Shown: positions 44,375 to 52,408, numbered from the stretch's first letter. The stretch: 64,000 nt of DNA from Mangrovimicrobium sp033283325 (GCA_033283325.1 JAWMQO010000001.1:806001-870000), one strand, 5' to 3'. The notes: generated by a model not told the origin, from the letters alone. Translations and numbers: made by a program.

Positions 44375-44398
44375 AGCCCCCGAAAGGGGGCTTTTTTA
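44375..44398 (+). terminator. rho-independent terminator
   Basis: 'agcccccgaaagggggct' forms a perfect seven-base-pair stem with a GAAA loop, followed by TTTTTT. It ends the transcript of the small gene at 43984. Confidence 0.9.
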
Positions 44399-44476
44399 TT
44401 GCCTGCAACTGGGGTTGCTTCACCCACGAGCAAAAATCAAAACGCCCATGCTTAGTTGGCTTCACTGTGTGGGTCT

Positions 44477-44974
44477 TCAGGTTTCCCTACGCTTCTTGAG
44501 CACTCCGAGTCCGAGCACAGCAGAGCCAAACAACCAGGCGGCAGCCGGTATAGGCACCTGAGTTACGGTGGCAAAATAGTAGGGGGTCGAGTTACCGTTT
44601 TCGCCGCCCCCCACAAAGGCACTACCTCCGCCCTCGGCATTGTAGAGTCCGTTCCAAGAATTGTAGGGGCCGTAGTTATCCGATAACACGAAGAATGGGG
44701 AAAGAGGGGTATTCTCTTCTGATGTGCCAATCCCATCAATAATATTTGGATATCCGAGGCTACCTCCGACGAGGTCGGCCAAGGGGATTAGCAGATTGAC
44801 ATCGCCAAATATGATTTGATCCTGCAATATTGGCTGAAGGTCGCCATAGGCACCGTATATTGCATCCACGGAATAGGTACTGCCTCCATACTCGACGATG
44901 ACGCCTGAACTTACTTCAAGAGCAGTGAGTGAAAAAACCAGAGAAAAAATTACGCTTGAGAATTGCTTGGTCAT
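44477..44974 (-). CDS. PEP-CTERM-type sorting protein carried on the element
   Basis: A 165-residue protein with an N-terminal signal (about 1-24) and a Gly/Asn/Tyr-rich mature part containing 'SPFFVLSDNYGPYNSWNGLY'. The tail 'VPIPAAAWLFGSAVLGLGVL' followed by KKRRE is the classic gammaproteobacterial PEP-CTERM signal, recognised by exosortase. The function is unknown. It is a host-type surface protein gene inside an integrative element and points the opposite way to the neighbouring cargo genes. Confidence 0.8.
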   Translation of the reverse strand: MTKQFSSVIFSLVFSLTALEVSSGVIVEYGGSTYSVDAIYGAYGDLQPILQDQIIFGDVNLLIPLADLVGGSLGYPNIIDGIGTSEENTPLSPFFVLSDNYGPYNSWNGLYNAEGGGSAFVGGGENGNSTPYYFATVTQVPIPAAAWLFGSAVLGLGVLKKRRET

Positions 44975-45053
44975 GGGGAAAGTCCTTTTAGGCAGTCATT
45001 AGGTCAGATTGAGTACTGCCAAATAATTTAAGCACCTCTATGTCACCACCGCA

Positions 45054-45311
45054 ATGAAGGGAAAGCGGCCTCCTATTCCTATTGCCGTCCTTCGCATCAA
45101 ATCAGGTCTAACAGCTCCCAAACTCTCCTCCGGGGGGTATCCCTTCCCTGTATGTTATAACGATGCACACGATCTAATCAGCGCTCTCTACAAAGCCCTA
45201 GACCGGTTGGAAGAGCTAGACCCTGCGCCTTGGTTCAAACTGATCGAGCAGGCCGTAGATGAATCGCTAGCGCCTTCAGTCGAGAAGGTAGTGAAGACCA
45301 TAAAACACTGA
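45054..45311 (+). CDS. small hypothetical protein
   Basis: An 85-residue basic N-terminus followed by helices ('DLISALYKALDRLEELD'). No family recognised. The ATG lacks a strong ribosome site ('tgaagg' overlaps the start region). It is followed after about 60 bp by a terminator. Confidence 0.4.
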   Translation: MKGKRPPIPIAVLRIKSGLTAPKLSSGGYPFPVCYNDAHDLISALYKALDRLEELDPAPWFKLIEQAVDESLAPSVEKVVKTIKH

Positions 45312-45368
45312 GCGACCCTCAGGGGGGTTAGTCTGTAGCTGTTCTGTTGCTGCTTCCCTGACACACTC

Positions 45369-45394
45369 AAGGCCCTTTCCGAGGGGCCTTTTTG
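45369..45394 (+). terminator. rho-independent terminator
   Basis: 'aaggccctttccgaggggcc' then TTTTT: GGCCC(C)/GGGGCC stem with a short loop and a T-run. It separates the small gene from the defence-like cargo. Confidence 0.8.
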
Positions 45395-45515
45395 ATTTTC
45401 CATTTGGTTGCCCTTGTTGGAAAGCTCGCTTCTAGTTAGCCTACCCCTTATAGGCGCGAATATTGGTAGTTCGCAAACTCAATGATGAGTTGAAGAAATA
45501 GAAAGGACTTCAAGC

Positions 45516-46469
45516 ATGAGCACAGACCTTTGCCCCATATGCGCAATTCCCTTAATCGACAGTGGTCATGCCTACGGGGGTGAAGCGAAACAAATCGATT
45601 GTGCGAATTGCGGGAAGTTTGAAATCTCTGGTTCAGCACTCGCAACGATGAAAAGCTCTATTAGGGAAAATTCGCACGCGAGAGCGGTGCTTAGTCATGC
45701 AGTTTATCGCATGCAGAAAATTGATGAGTGGCCACAGATATCAACATCCACAATCGCCAAGATTCTTGAGAATGACTATTTACCTACTCCCTTTGAACAG
45801 GGTGAAAACCTGGTGCTTCTTGTTGGTGAGCGGTCAACGCCCGGAAAGCACTTTAAAGTACATCCCTTGCATTCACGTGCTGCTGTTGGCAGTCAGACGC
45901 AAGAGGAGCTCCAGTTCGTTCTGCAAGCAATGATCGAGAAACAAATGCTTGTACGAGCCACTGGTGTCCCCGGTGAGGCTGCAGATATTCGTCTAACATT
46001 TGACGGATGGGAATATTTTCAAAAGCTTCAGCGACAAAGTACTGAATCCGCGCCTAGAATTTTTATGGCTATGGCCTACGGAAATCAAGTCCTAGCAAGT
46101 ATCGTAAATAATTTCTTTCGAAGCTCAGCCGAACAGGCCGGATTTACCCTCAATCGCTTAGATGACGTCCCGGAAGCAGGGCTTATTGACGAGCGCATGC
46201 GGGTAGAGATTCGGCGCGCTTGCTGCTTGATTTCAGACCTCACGGACCGAAACCCAGGAGCCTATTGGGAGGCTGGCTTTGCAGAAGGTATTGGAAAGCC
46301 AGTCATTTATACTTGCGAAACATCTGTATTTGATGAGGTGGTACACTTCGATACGAACCATCATCTAACGATACGATGGGACGAAAATTCGCCGGAAAAA
46401 GCGGCAGATCAGCTTAAGAATAGTCTGCGAGCCACACTGCCCCATTTGGCAAAAATGCTAGACGACTGA
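45516..46469 (+). CDS. zinc-ribbon protein with C-terminal nucleoside 2-deoxyribosyltransferase/TIR-like domain
   Basis: A 317-residue protein. An N-terminal zinc ribbon ('CPICAIPL' and 'CANCGKF', residues 6-33) is followed by a helical, possibly winged-helix middle. The C-terminal domain (about 178-310) contains 'PRIFMAMAYG', 'ISDLTDRNPGAYWEAGFAEG' and 'GKPVIYTC', the signature of the deoxyribosyltransferase/TIR-like superfamily. Members of that superfamily in defence systems cleave NAD+ or nucleotides. The Asp and Glu of 'DLTDRNPGAYWEAG' are in the catalytic place. AT-rich relative to the host. TGATG overlap with the next small frame and a KAP NTPase downstream suggest one operon. An NADase-type effector is inferred. 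Confidence 0.7.
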   Translation: MSTDLCPICAIPLIDSGHAYGGEAKQIDCANCGKFEISGSALATMKSSIRENSHARAVLSHAVYRMQKIDEWPQISTSTIAKILENDYLPTPFEQGENLVLLVGERSTPGKHFKVHPLHSRAAVGSQTQEELQFVLQAMIEKQMLVRATGVPGEAADIRLTFDGWEYFQKLQRQSTESAPRIFMAMAYGNQVLASIVNNFFRSSAEQAGFTLNRLDDVPEAGLIDERMRVEIRRACCLISDLTDRNPGAYWEAGFAEGIGKPVIYTCETSVFDEVVHFDTNHHLTIRWDENSPEKAADQLKNSLRATLPHLAKMLDD

Positions 46470-46690
46470 TGGACAGTATGTGTCGCATGTACGCAGCAAA
46501 TATCAAGTACATTGAAACCCTCAAACGAGAATCCAGCTAGGCAGTCCACCGCCTTGTGCTGCGATGCGTCATCGTCGGCATTCTGATTGGCATCCCGCTG
46601 GGGTTGTTGGTAGCTGAGCGGACCATGCATCCAGTGGTGGTTGAAGTGAAGGAATGCAACGGTATTAAGGCTCAGCACTGCAGAATTTGA
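46469..46690 (+). pseudogene. small single-pass membrane protein interrupted by an amber codon
   Basis: An ATG at 46469 overlaps the previous stop (TGATG). Its frame reads 23 residues to TAG 46538-46540, then stays open in the same frame to TGA 46688-46690. The second part encodes 'LRCVIVGILIGIPLGLLVAE', a clear membrane helix, and an acidic/Cys tail. Read through, it would be a 73-residue bitopic protein. It is either a broken gene, a second start (GTG near 46555) making a shorter protein, or stop readthrough. It sits between the TIR-like and KAP genes. Confidence 0.4.
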
Positions 46691-46716
46691 ACTTAATTTT
46701 TTCGGAGAGTACAAGG

Positions 46717-48129
46717 ATGTATAAGGCTAAAAAAATCGTCGTTGATCCTCAAAACATATACGCTGAGGACAAGCTGTCTAGAAAAGATAACGTCGATAAT
46801 CTATCGCAACTCCTGAAAAATATATCTAGCCCGATCGTGATGTCCATTAACGCTCCCTGGGGAGCGGGCAAGACTACCTTCGTACAAATGCTGAAGGCCC
46901 ATCTAGGAAACGCTGGCGAACACACGGTTTATTTCAATGCCTGGGAAACGGACTTTGCGCAGGATGCGCTCCTGGCTTTCCTTGGCGAAATAGGACCAGA
47001 GATTGAGGCAATTGCAGGAGAGGACGCTTTTAAGCAGGAGGTTTGGAGGTCGAGCAAGTTATTAGCCACGAAATTTATAAAAAGAGGCATGCCCGCGGCG
47101 TTAAAGATCGCTACCGCAGGGATTATTGATGCCTCGGAATTCACAGAGGATACCTTGGCTGATTTGCTAGGCACGGTCTCTGGAGAAATGATAGAGGAAT
47201 ACTCGAAAACCAAGAATGCTATTAATGAATTCAAGGAAAATATTGTAAAAATACTAGAATCAAATGAAGAGCCCTTGAAGTTATACATCTTCGTCGATGA
47301 GCTCGATAGATGTCGTCCCACCTATGCGATAGAACTCCTAGAAAGAATAAAGCACCTCTTCGACATTGAGGGGCTGGTGTTCTTGCTAGCAATGGATGTG
47401 GAGCAGTTGACGCATAGCATAAATGCAGTTTATGGAACAAATTTTAATTCTTCAGAATACTTAAGAAGATTTATAGATGTAGAGTATCAGTTGCCTCAAG
47501 CTGAGATGGCAGGCTTCGTCCAGCAAAAGTTGATTGAGTTTGGGATTGCAGACTATTGCACTCGCAGGGATCAGATACGCGAGTTTAGGGGCGAATTTGT
47601 ATTTCTGCTAAAGGCTATATCGAGTTTGGCAATTAGGGCGCAAATGTCGTTGAGGGGCATTGAGCAGTTTATCGCACACATAAACATCGTGTTGAGGACG
47701 TCTGAATGGAATCAGTTCATGATGCCACCATTGCTAATCTTTCTTGTTTTTATGAAAAAGTATCATTCGAATGTTTATCGCACATATACGTTTTCCAAAG
47801 ATGGTCTGAAGGAGGCGCTTCGAATTTTAGATGAGTTGATGCCAGATGACAGTTATGGTGATGCTTATATGAAAAATATGATTGAGGGGTTCATAATCGC
47901 CGCAAAAGCCCCCGCAAACGGTAAAGAATATCAGGAGGTTAGGGGCGAGTTACTCAGAGATCGTGAGCGTGAATCACTCAGTGATAGAGAGCGAGAGCGC
48001 ATCGGCAATGTGTTGGAGGTGCTTGATAGACCCCCTTGGCTTAGTTTTGCCCATGATGTGCAAATGGACCACCTTGTTAGCCGTATCAATATGCTTGATT
48101 CGTTCAAATTTTCACAGGAGCAAAAGTAG
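46717..48129 (+). CDS. KAP-family P-loop NTPase
   Basis: 470 residues from ATG 46717; a TTG at 46687 would extend it by ten residues. Walker A 'NAPWGAGKTTFVQ' (about residue 46) and Walker B 'LYIFVDELDRCRP' (about 192) are the KAP hallmarks, followed by 'RFIDVEYQLP'. KAP NTPases are STAND-like ATPases often found in anti-phage and plasmid-exclusion loci. No long membrane insertion is seen between the Walker motifs, unlike the eukaryotic forms; a soluble member is likely. An Arg/Glu-rich charged stretch (about 418-435) precedes the C-terminus. It probably pairs with the TIR-like gene as sensor and effector (inferred). Confidence 0.85.
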   Translation: MYKAKKIVVDPQNIYAEDKLSRKDNVDNLSQLLKNISSPIVMSINAPWGAGKTTFVQMLKAHLGNAGEHTVYFNAWETDFAQDALLAFLGEIGPEIEAIAGEDAFKQEVWRSSKLLATKFIKRGMPAALKIATAGIIDASEFTEDTLADLLGTVSGEMIEEYSKTKNAINEFKENIVKILESNEEPLKLYIFVDELDRCRPTYAIELLERIKHLFDIEGLVFLLAMDVEQLTHSINAVYGTNFNSSEYLRRFIDVEYQLPQAEMAGFVQQKLIEFGIADYCTRRDQIREFRGEFVFLLKAISSLAIRAQMSLRGIEQFIAHINIVLRTSEWNQFMMPPLLIFLVFMKKYHSNVYRTYTFSKDGLKEALRILDELMPDDSYGDAYMKNMIEGFIIAAKAPANGKEYQEVRGELLRDRERESLSDRERERIGNVLEVLDRPPWLSFAHDVQMDHLVSRINMLDSFKFSQEQK

Positions 48130-48484
48130 GCTTGCTTCAATAGATCGATGGACAGGCCGCGAAGGTTCCATCTAGGTTTTGCCTTTCCCCCTAGTTTCGC
48201 AGCCTAATCTGCGACAGGTCGAACCACCCCCCATAGGGGGCGAAATTTTCCGAAAATCCGCGCTCCGCGTCCCCCGTGCGGCGCTATGCCGTAGGAGGAC
48301 CCGCGAGAATTGAGGTTGAGCCCGTCACGCCGGTAACCAGCCGACGACCGGAGGACTCGCCGCACAGCTCACAATCAAAACTGCGCCCGGTGGCTGGCCC
48401 ATAGCGCGGCGTGCAGACCGCGACCAGAGAGCCGTTGTGTGACATAGCAGACGAGGAGCGTACGCCACACCTGGTTCAGTCGGA
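48130..48484. other. 355-bp gene-free segment with three clustered dyads (possible packaging or control site)
   Basis: Within 48226-48284 lie 'CCCCC-ATA-GGGGG' (48228-48240), the palindrome 'attttccgaaaat' (48245-48257) and a GC-rich dyad 'ccgc...gcgg' (about 48263-48282). The region lies between convergent cargo and the 3' end of the capsid gene. No coding frame was credible. Satellites carry a packaging (cos/pac) sequence mimicking that of the helper, and this is the best candidate in the element, but that is inference. Confidence 0.35.
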
Positions 48485-50491
48485 TCAGGTAGTGCCAGCG
48501 TTAGTGACAGCGCCGCGGTAGTCGATAGCAGCAACACCGAAGTCCAGGCGGGCCCGGTATGCAACTCCGTCCACGCTGAAGAGACTTTGCATTTCGAGTT
48601 CCGGCTCCATCTGCCCGTTGAGGAAGGCGACTTCAATCACCGGCGCCTGCCCGGGACTCGCGAACAGGTAATACCGGGTTCCGGTTAGGCGGGGAGTGTC
48701 CAGCACTTCATCAAACAGGCCGCGGACAGCGTTGGGCTTTTGCAGCTTATTGGCAGTGTCCGGGTCATATTGGGCGTCATTAATCGTGCGGGCAGAAGCA
48801 CCAGAGCCCAGGGGCCCCAGCCACACGGCAGGGCGCAGGTACAGGAAGTCATTGCCGGATACATCCGTTTGACTACCCATCACTACCCGGTCAGCCTCAA
48901 TAGTCGCGGCGGACAGCGCAGCCCCGGTGCCGATGTTGTTGCCCCCGGCGCGAGCATGGAACAGGGGATTACCATCTGCCATGTTCGGCCCCAGGCCAGC
49001 GTTTTCATTCAGCAGCGCGAATACCGCGGCCTCGATAGTCCGCTTGCCACCCCGGCCCAGGTCGCTGGCGATATTCAGGAATGCGCCCAGGTCGTCATTC
49101 ACAAGCATTTTGCGGGTGAGATTGATTATTGCGCCTTTCGTGTCAGCTTGAATCGTGGACTTCTCGCCATCGGAAAACGCCTTGTTCACGAATTCACCCG
49201 CTTCGTTAACGGCGTCGTAATTCCCGATGCTGCCCGTCCGGTAGCGGCTATGGGCGCGGAAGTCCCGCACGCTACCCGTCCGGCAGAATCGGCTCCAGGT
49301 GTCGGGTTCGATCTGGTAGGCGTCGAGCAGGGCCTTGTGCATGGTGTTTTCGAGCAATACCGGAAAATCGCTCGTGGTTTGCGTCAGGGCGTACCCGGCG
49401 ATTTTCATCGGGTCCATGCCGCGGGTACTCACCCCCGCACGCTCCAGGCTGTGTTTGGCATGGTCTACCAGTGAGAGGTTGCGAACACTGGACTTGGACG
49501 CCTGGCGCCGGGTTTCCTTGTCCGCCAAGCCAGCGCGGGTCAACAGGCAGGCGCTCGCGTCAGCCAGGTAACGGTCATTGCCAGAGGGCAGCGTGCGGAT
49601 AGTCGGAGATCCCGCCGTCGGCGCCCCCTCAGCGAATTGGCCGAAGACGTAGTTACCGGCCACCGGTTCAACACCTTCGGCCAGTTTGTGCAGCAGGCGC
49701 TCGCCAGCGGCCTCGGGGGTAACGCCGTAGTCATCCAGGCAGCTATCCAGTAGCGCCTGAACTCCCTCGCGTTGGGTGAAGGGCTGGAACCGCATACGAA
49801 TATCCTCGCGGCGGGTTTTCTCTCTCGCCAGGACTTCAGTTTCCGGCGCGTTGGGCTTGGCAGGGGTAGGCATTGTGAATTCCTCACGTTGATGCGTCGA
49901 AAGTTGTCCCGGCTTGATAAACCGCGCCAGGGCGTCTTGTGGAATACGGGAATGGGCAGCGATAGCGACAGACTCTGTTATCTGGTCAATGAATCCCTCT
50001 GCCAGTGCTTCCTCGGGGCTGAAATAGCGATCCGCGCCATCCAGCAGGGCGCGAGCGTGCGTCATGCCGCGGCGGGTCTTGCGGGCATAGCTGGTCGCCA
50101 TCGCCTCGGCCCAGCGGTCGAGCGTGTCGGCGTGTTCGCGTAGTTCTGGCGCATTCCCGGCGACGATGGTCCATGGTGCGTGAACCATCAGCAGGCTGCT
50201 TTCTGCCATCTCCACATGGTCGCCCGCCATTGCGATCAAGCTGGCAATGCTCGCTGCAATGCCGTCGATCGCTACGTTGATTTTTGCCGGATGGCGAATC
50301 AGGGCGTTGAAGATCGCGAGCCCATCGGGAACACTGCCGCCAACTGAGTTAATCCGCACAGTGATTTCATCGGCGTTGATGGCATTCAGCTCTTTGATGA
50401 AGTTGGCAGCAGTGACAGAGCTCTCTGACCAAGATTCACCAATATCGCCAAAAATGAAAATCTCTGTGCCTGTTGCGTTGACGGTAAACAT
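48485..50491 (-). CDS. phage ClpP-like prohead protease fused to major capsid protein
   Basis: 668 residues from ATG 50491 (preceded by 'ggagaacc'); an upstream ATG at 50545 lacks a site. The N-terminal ~200 residues form a ClpP/S49-like maturation protease: 'INSVGGSVPDGLAIFNAL', nucleophile region 'DGIAASIASLIAMAG', and His in 'LLMVHAPW'. A charged scaffold-like linker (about 225-265) precedes an HK97-type capsid region ('IINLTRKMLVNDDLGAF', 'GTRYYLFASPGQAP', and the ending 'RARLDFGVAAIDYRGAVTN'). Protease-capsid fusions are known in phages. The protein would self-process during assembly. It is the only structural gene in the element. Confidence 0.9.
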   Translation of the reverse strand: MFTVNATGTEIFIFGDIGESWSESSVTAANFIKELNAINADEITVRINSVGGSVPDGLAIFNALIRHPAKINVAIDGIAASIASLIAMAGDHVEMAESSLLMVHAPWTIVAGNAPELREHADTLDRWAEAMATSYARKTRRGMTHARALLDGADRYFSPEEALAEGFIDQITESVAIAAHSRIPQDALARFIKPGQLSTHQREEFTMPTPAKPNAPETEVLAREKTRREDIRMRFQPFTQREGVQALLDSCLDDYGVTPEAAGERLLHKLAEGVEPVAGNYVFGQFAEGAPTAGSPTIRTLPSGNDRYLADASACLLTRAGLADKETRRQASKSSVRNLSLVDHAKHSLERAGVSTRGMDPMKIAGYALTQTTSDFPVLLENTMHKALLDAYQIEPDTWSRFCRTGSVRDFRAHSRYRTGSIGNYDAVNEAGEFVNKAFSDGEKSTIQADTKGAIINLTRKMLVNDDLGAFLNIASDLGRGGKRTIEAAVFALLNENAGLGPNMADGNPLFHARAGGNNIGTGAALSAATIEADRVVMGSQTDVSGNDFLYLRPAVWLGPLGSGASARTINDAQYDPDTANKLQKPNAVRGLFDEVLDTPRLTGTRYYLFASPGQAPVIEVAFLNGQMEPELEMQSLFSVDGVAYRARLDFGVAAIDYRGAVTNAGTT

Positions 50492-50562
50492 GCTGCGGGT
50501 TCTCCAGCGTCGATAGCTGCAGTAAACCGAAAACAGCCATCTCACATTAGGGGAAAGTGGGA

Positions 50563-50835
50563 CTAATTTTGGATCACCCGGTAAACCGTAGAGCGCGACA
50601 CCTGGTATTTGCCGCAGATAGCCTTCAGGTTTCTCCCGTTGAACTCCCGGCGTATCGCTGCATCGCGTTCAGCGGTCGGCATTGCTCGCACCTTCAGCGG
50701 CCAGTAGATTTCTGTTCCGGCGTGTCCTGCATCGGCCCCATGATCGACAAGTGCCGCGGCAAGCCGGGTAGCTTCATCGGGTGTAAACCCTTCAGCGTTC
50801 AGGCCATCGCGGAGAATGTCGAACAGGGAAGCCAA
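50563..50835 (-). CDS. Mor-family transcriptional activator
   Basis: A 90-residue protein. The C-terminal part 'EFNGRNLKAICGKYQVSRST' plus 'VYRVI' is the Mor/C-type HTH of Mu-like phages, preceded by 'EIYWPL' matching the 'YIP' region of the dimerisation domain. Mor activates phage middle or late promoters. Here it probably switches on the protease-capsid gene 70 bp downstream; that gap would contain the promoter. Confidence 0.8.
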   Translation of the reverse strand: MASLFDILRDGLNAEGFTPDEATRLAAALVDHGADAGHAGTEIYWPLKVRAMPTAERDAAIRREFNGRNLKAICGKYQVSRSTVYRVIQN

Positions 50836-50846
50836 CTAGGTGCCTG

Positions 50847-51143
50847 TCAGTGCCTCACCCCCGGCAAGCGGCCCTGCACCTGTGCGGTATAGGCCAGCCG
50901 GGTTAGCAGGTCGGAATATTCGGCTATGGTGGTCAACAGGTCTTGCCAGCAATCCGCTTCCCGCCAGATTTCAGCCCGCTCGATTTCGTCACCTTCAGCG
51001 TCCAGCATTCGCATGGTGGCAGGCAGGTACTTTTGGAAGCGTTCCACATCGGCGGTATATCTCGCTAGGTCGTGAACATGCAAAGCTATGGGCCCGAGGT
51101 TGACGTAGTTTATCGGCAGCCAGATGATTAGCTCTTGGGTCAT
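50847..51143 (-). CDS. hypothetical element protein
   Basis: A 98-residue, mostly helical acidic protein ('ARYTADVERFQKYLPATMRM', 'EIWREADCWQDLL'). No family was recognised. Its start overlaps the previous gene's stop (ATGA), and it is followed by the Mor gene after 11 bp, so it belongs to the satellite's main operon. Confidence 0.6.
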   Translation of the reverse strand: MTQELIIWLPINYVNLGPIALHVHDLARYTADVERFQKYLPATMRMLDAEGDEIERAEIWREADCWQDLLTTIAEYSDLLTRLAYTAQVQGRLPGVRH

Positions 51144-51367
51144 GGTGAATTGTCCTCAGTGGTTTCACTCAGTCTCTTGCGTACTCCATGCTCGCCCAGG
51201 TGCCGGAATCCCTCGGGCTTGAATCCGGTTTGAATCGTGACCACTTCCCAACTGGTGCCGGGAAACTCCCCCTCCAGCATCGCTATGGCGTGCTCTGCAT
51301 AGGAGCGATCAAAGAAAACGCCGGAGCTAATTCCGTCTCGGTGGTTGACCAGGCAAAGGCGAGTCAC
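51140..51367 (-). CDS. hypothetical element protein
   Basis: A 75-residue protein with GTG start at 51367 overlapping the upstream stop (GTGA) and ATGA overlap downstream. A short alpha/beta pattern ('LVNHRDGISSGVFFDRSYAE', 'WEVVTIQTGF') is seen. No family was recognised. Confidence 0.55.
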   Translation of the reverse strand: MTRLCLVNHRDGISSGVFFDRSYAEHAIAMLEGEFPGTSWEVVTIQTGFKPEGFRHLGEHGVRKRLSETTEDNSP

Positions 51368-51627
51368 TGCCCACCTCCAGGCCGGACATGGCCGGACGTG
51401 TCCAAGCGGACCAAATTTGAATAAGTGCCTTTGGACGAATTGGTTTTGGAAGTGGTAGGTGGTGGTTTAGTAGGAGTGTAGGAAATATGACACCTGTAGA
51501 TGCCGCTCCTAGAGTGTTGGATATTTGACACCTGTGGACCCTGAAAACGTGCTGTATGTAGGATATTTACCACCTGTAGAGGTGCCAGAGGTGGCGTATT
51601 TCCTACGGTAGAAATTTTAGGATTCAT
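51364..51627 (-). CDS. low-complexity frame overlapping iteron-like repeats, doubtful gene
   Basis: An 87-residue frame, rich in Ser, Thr and Pro, with GTGA coupling downstream and its ATG inside the end of the replication-type gene. The continuous chain of overlaps supports translation. However, the DNA holds four 20-bp repeats whose translations ('VVNILHTARF', 'QVSNIQHSRS', 'YRCHISYTP') drive the residue pattern, so the region may chiefly be a binding or origin site with an incidental frame. Confidence 0.35.
   Translation of the reverse strand: MNPKISTVGNTPPLAPLQVVNILHTARFQGPQVSNIQHSRSGIYRCHISYTPTKPPPTTSKTNSSKGTYSNLVRLDTSGHVRPGGGQ
51481..51605. repeat. iteron-like repeats, candidate replication origin or operator of the satellite
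   Basis: Three direct copies of a 20-bp unit (consensus GGAWATWTGACACCTGTRGA) start at 51481, 51519 and 51561, spaced 38 and 42 bp. A fourth, diverged copy is inverted at 51585-51605. They lie just beyond the 3' end of the small replication-type gene. Spacing near four helical turns suits cooperative binding of an initiator or regulator on one DNA face. The assignment as origin is inference. Confidence 0.7.
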
Positions 51628-51994
51628 GGTTTTTGTCCCAGTCGTTCGTCGGGTACTTGCTGTTCCAGGGAAGCCAGGTCAATCGCCAGGTGCGGGTTTT
51701 CGACTTGGTTCGCGAACAGAAAATACTTTCGTCGATCAGCTTGATAAATCCCCGCTCCTGTAGCTCCCTGAACGCCTTCATAGCCGTTTTGTCGGCACAT
51801 GGAATGTTCCGCATTGCCTCGCGCACTCCGTAGCCAATAGGCACGTCTGGGCGCCAGTGAACGTGCATCAAATGAAGGAGTGACTTTGCGTAGGGTGATA
51901 ACCCCAGATAAGCGTCCGAGGTCATCAGGCGGCGCTGCACTACCAGCCTGCCGCCCCTGGTATCGAAGGGCAGAGGATTCTTGCGCTTGCTCAC
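51617..51994 (-). CDS. small winged-helix-like protein, probable replication initiator or accessory
   Basis: 125 residues, GTG start at 51994 with 'gagaggcgg' upstream. 'LGLSPYAKSLLHLMHVHWRP' and 'CADKTAMKAFRELQERGFIK' have the look of a winged helix as in phage O/RepA-type initiators ('...ALKELIERGFI'). Its position downstream of AlpA and directly beside four iteron-like repeats supports a replication role. It is basic. No helicase or primase is present, so the element would borrow host or helper machinery. Confidence 0.5.
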   Translation of the reverse strand: MSKRKNPLPFDTRGGRLVVQRRLMTSDAYLGLSPYAKSLLHLMHVHWRPDVPIGYGVREAMRNIPCADKTAMKAFRELQERGFIKLIDESIFCSRTKSKTRTWRLTWLPWNSKYPTNDWDKNHES

Positions 51995-52086
51995 TAGCGC
52001 CGCCTCTCATAAAACTGCAGGTTCCAGCGGTCAGATTGGTGTAAGCTGTGAATCACGCTCAATACCCCGCACGGTATGAGTTCCGA

Positions 52087-52118
52087 AAAGCCCGGTGCCC
52101 GTCAGCATCGGGTTTTTC
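52087..52118. terminator. hairpin with T-run beside the AlpA-like gene
   Basis: 'cccggtg' (52091-52097) and 'catcggg' (52106-52112) form a seven-pair stem with one G-T pair, followed by TTTTT. On the minus strand a weaker T-stretch follows, so it could slow transcription in both directions. It lies immediately 3' of the AlpA-like stop codon. Confidence 0.5.
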
Positions 52119-52310
52119 TTAAGCACTCTGAGATTCCTTGAGCTTTCTGAATTGCTCCTCCTGCTCGGCGGTAATCAGGCGGCGTTTTCCAGCCTTTATG
52201 CTGCCTAACTCACCGCAAGCAATCAGGTTGTAGGTAGTGTTTCGTCCCCACCCCCATCGTTTTGAGAATTCATCAATGGAGAAGGCGCGTTTTTCTATGG
52301 TGTCTTGCAT
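52119..52310 (-). CDS. AlpA-like excisionase/regulator (MerR-type HTH)
   Basis: A 63-residue protein. 'FSIDEFSKRWGWGRNTTYNL' then 'LGSIKAGKRRLIT' is the winged-HTH pattern of AlpA/excisionase proteins, in which the first helix reads DNA and 'GKRRLI' is the conserved wing. AlpA-type proteins of satellites such as P4 control integrase and excision or early genes. It lies between the replication-type gene and the integrase module. Confidence 0.85.
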   Translation of the reverse strand: MQDTIEKRAFSIDEFSKRWGWGRNTTYNLIACGELGSIKAGKRRLITAEQEEQFRKLKESQSA

Positions 52311-52408
52311 AGCTGGAAGTCCGCAGTTGTTTACTACGGTTCCAGTCTATTTAGAGGGGTTATATTTGTGTGGGGGACAATTTTTAGTTTCTTGTCCCCC
52401 TGGTAGGT

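Noticed and set aside
48325..48636. 103-codon minus-strand frame overlapping the capsid gene end
   Set aside because: Mostly an out-of-frame reading of the capsid 3' end with random composition.
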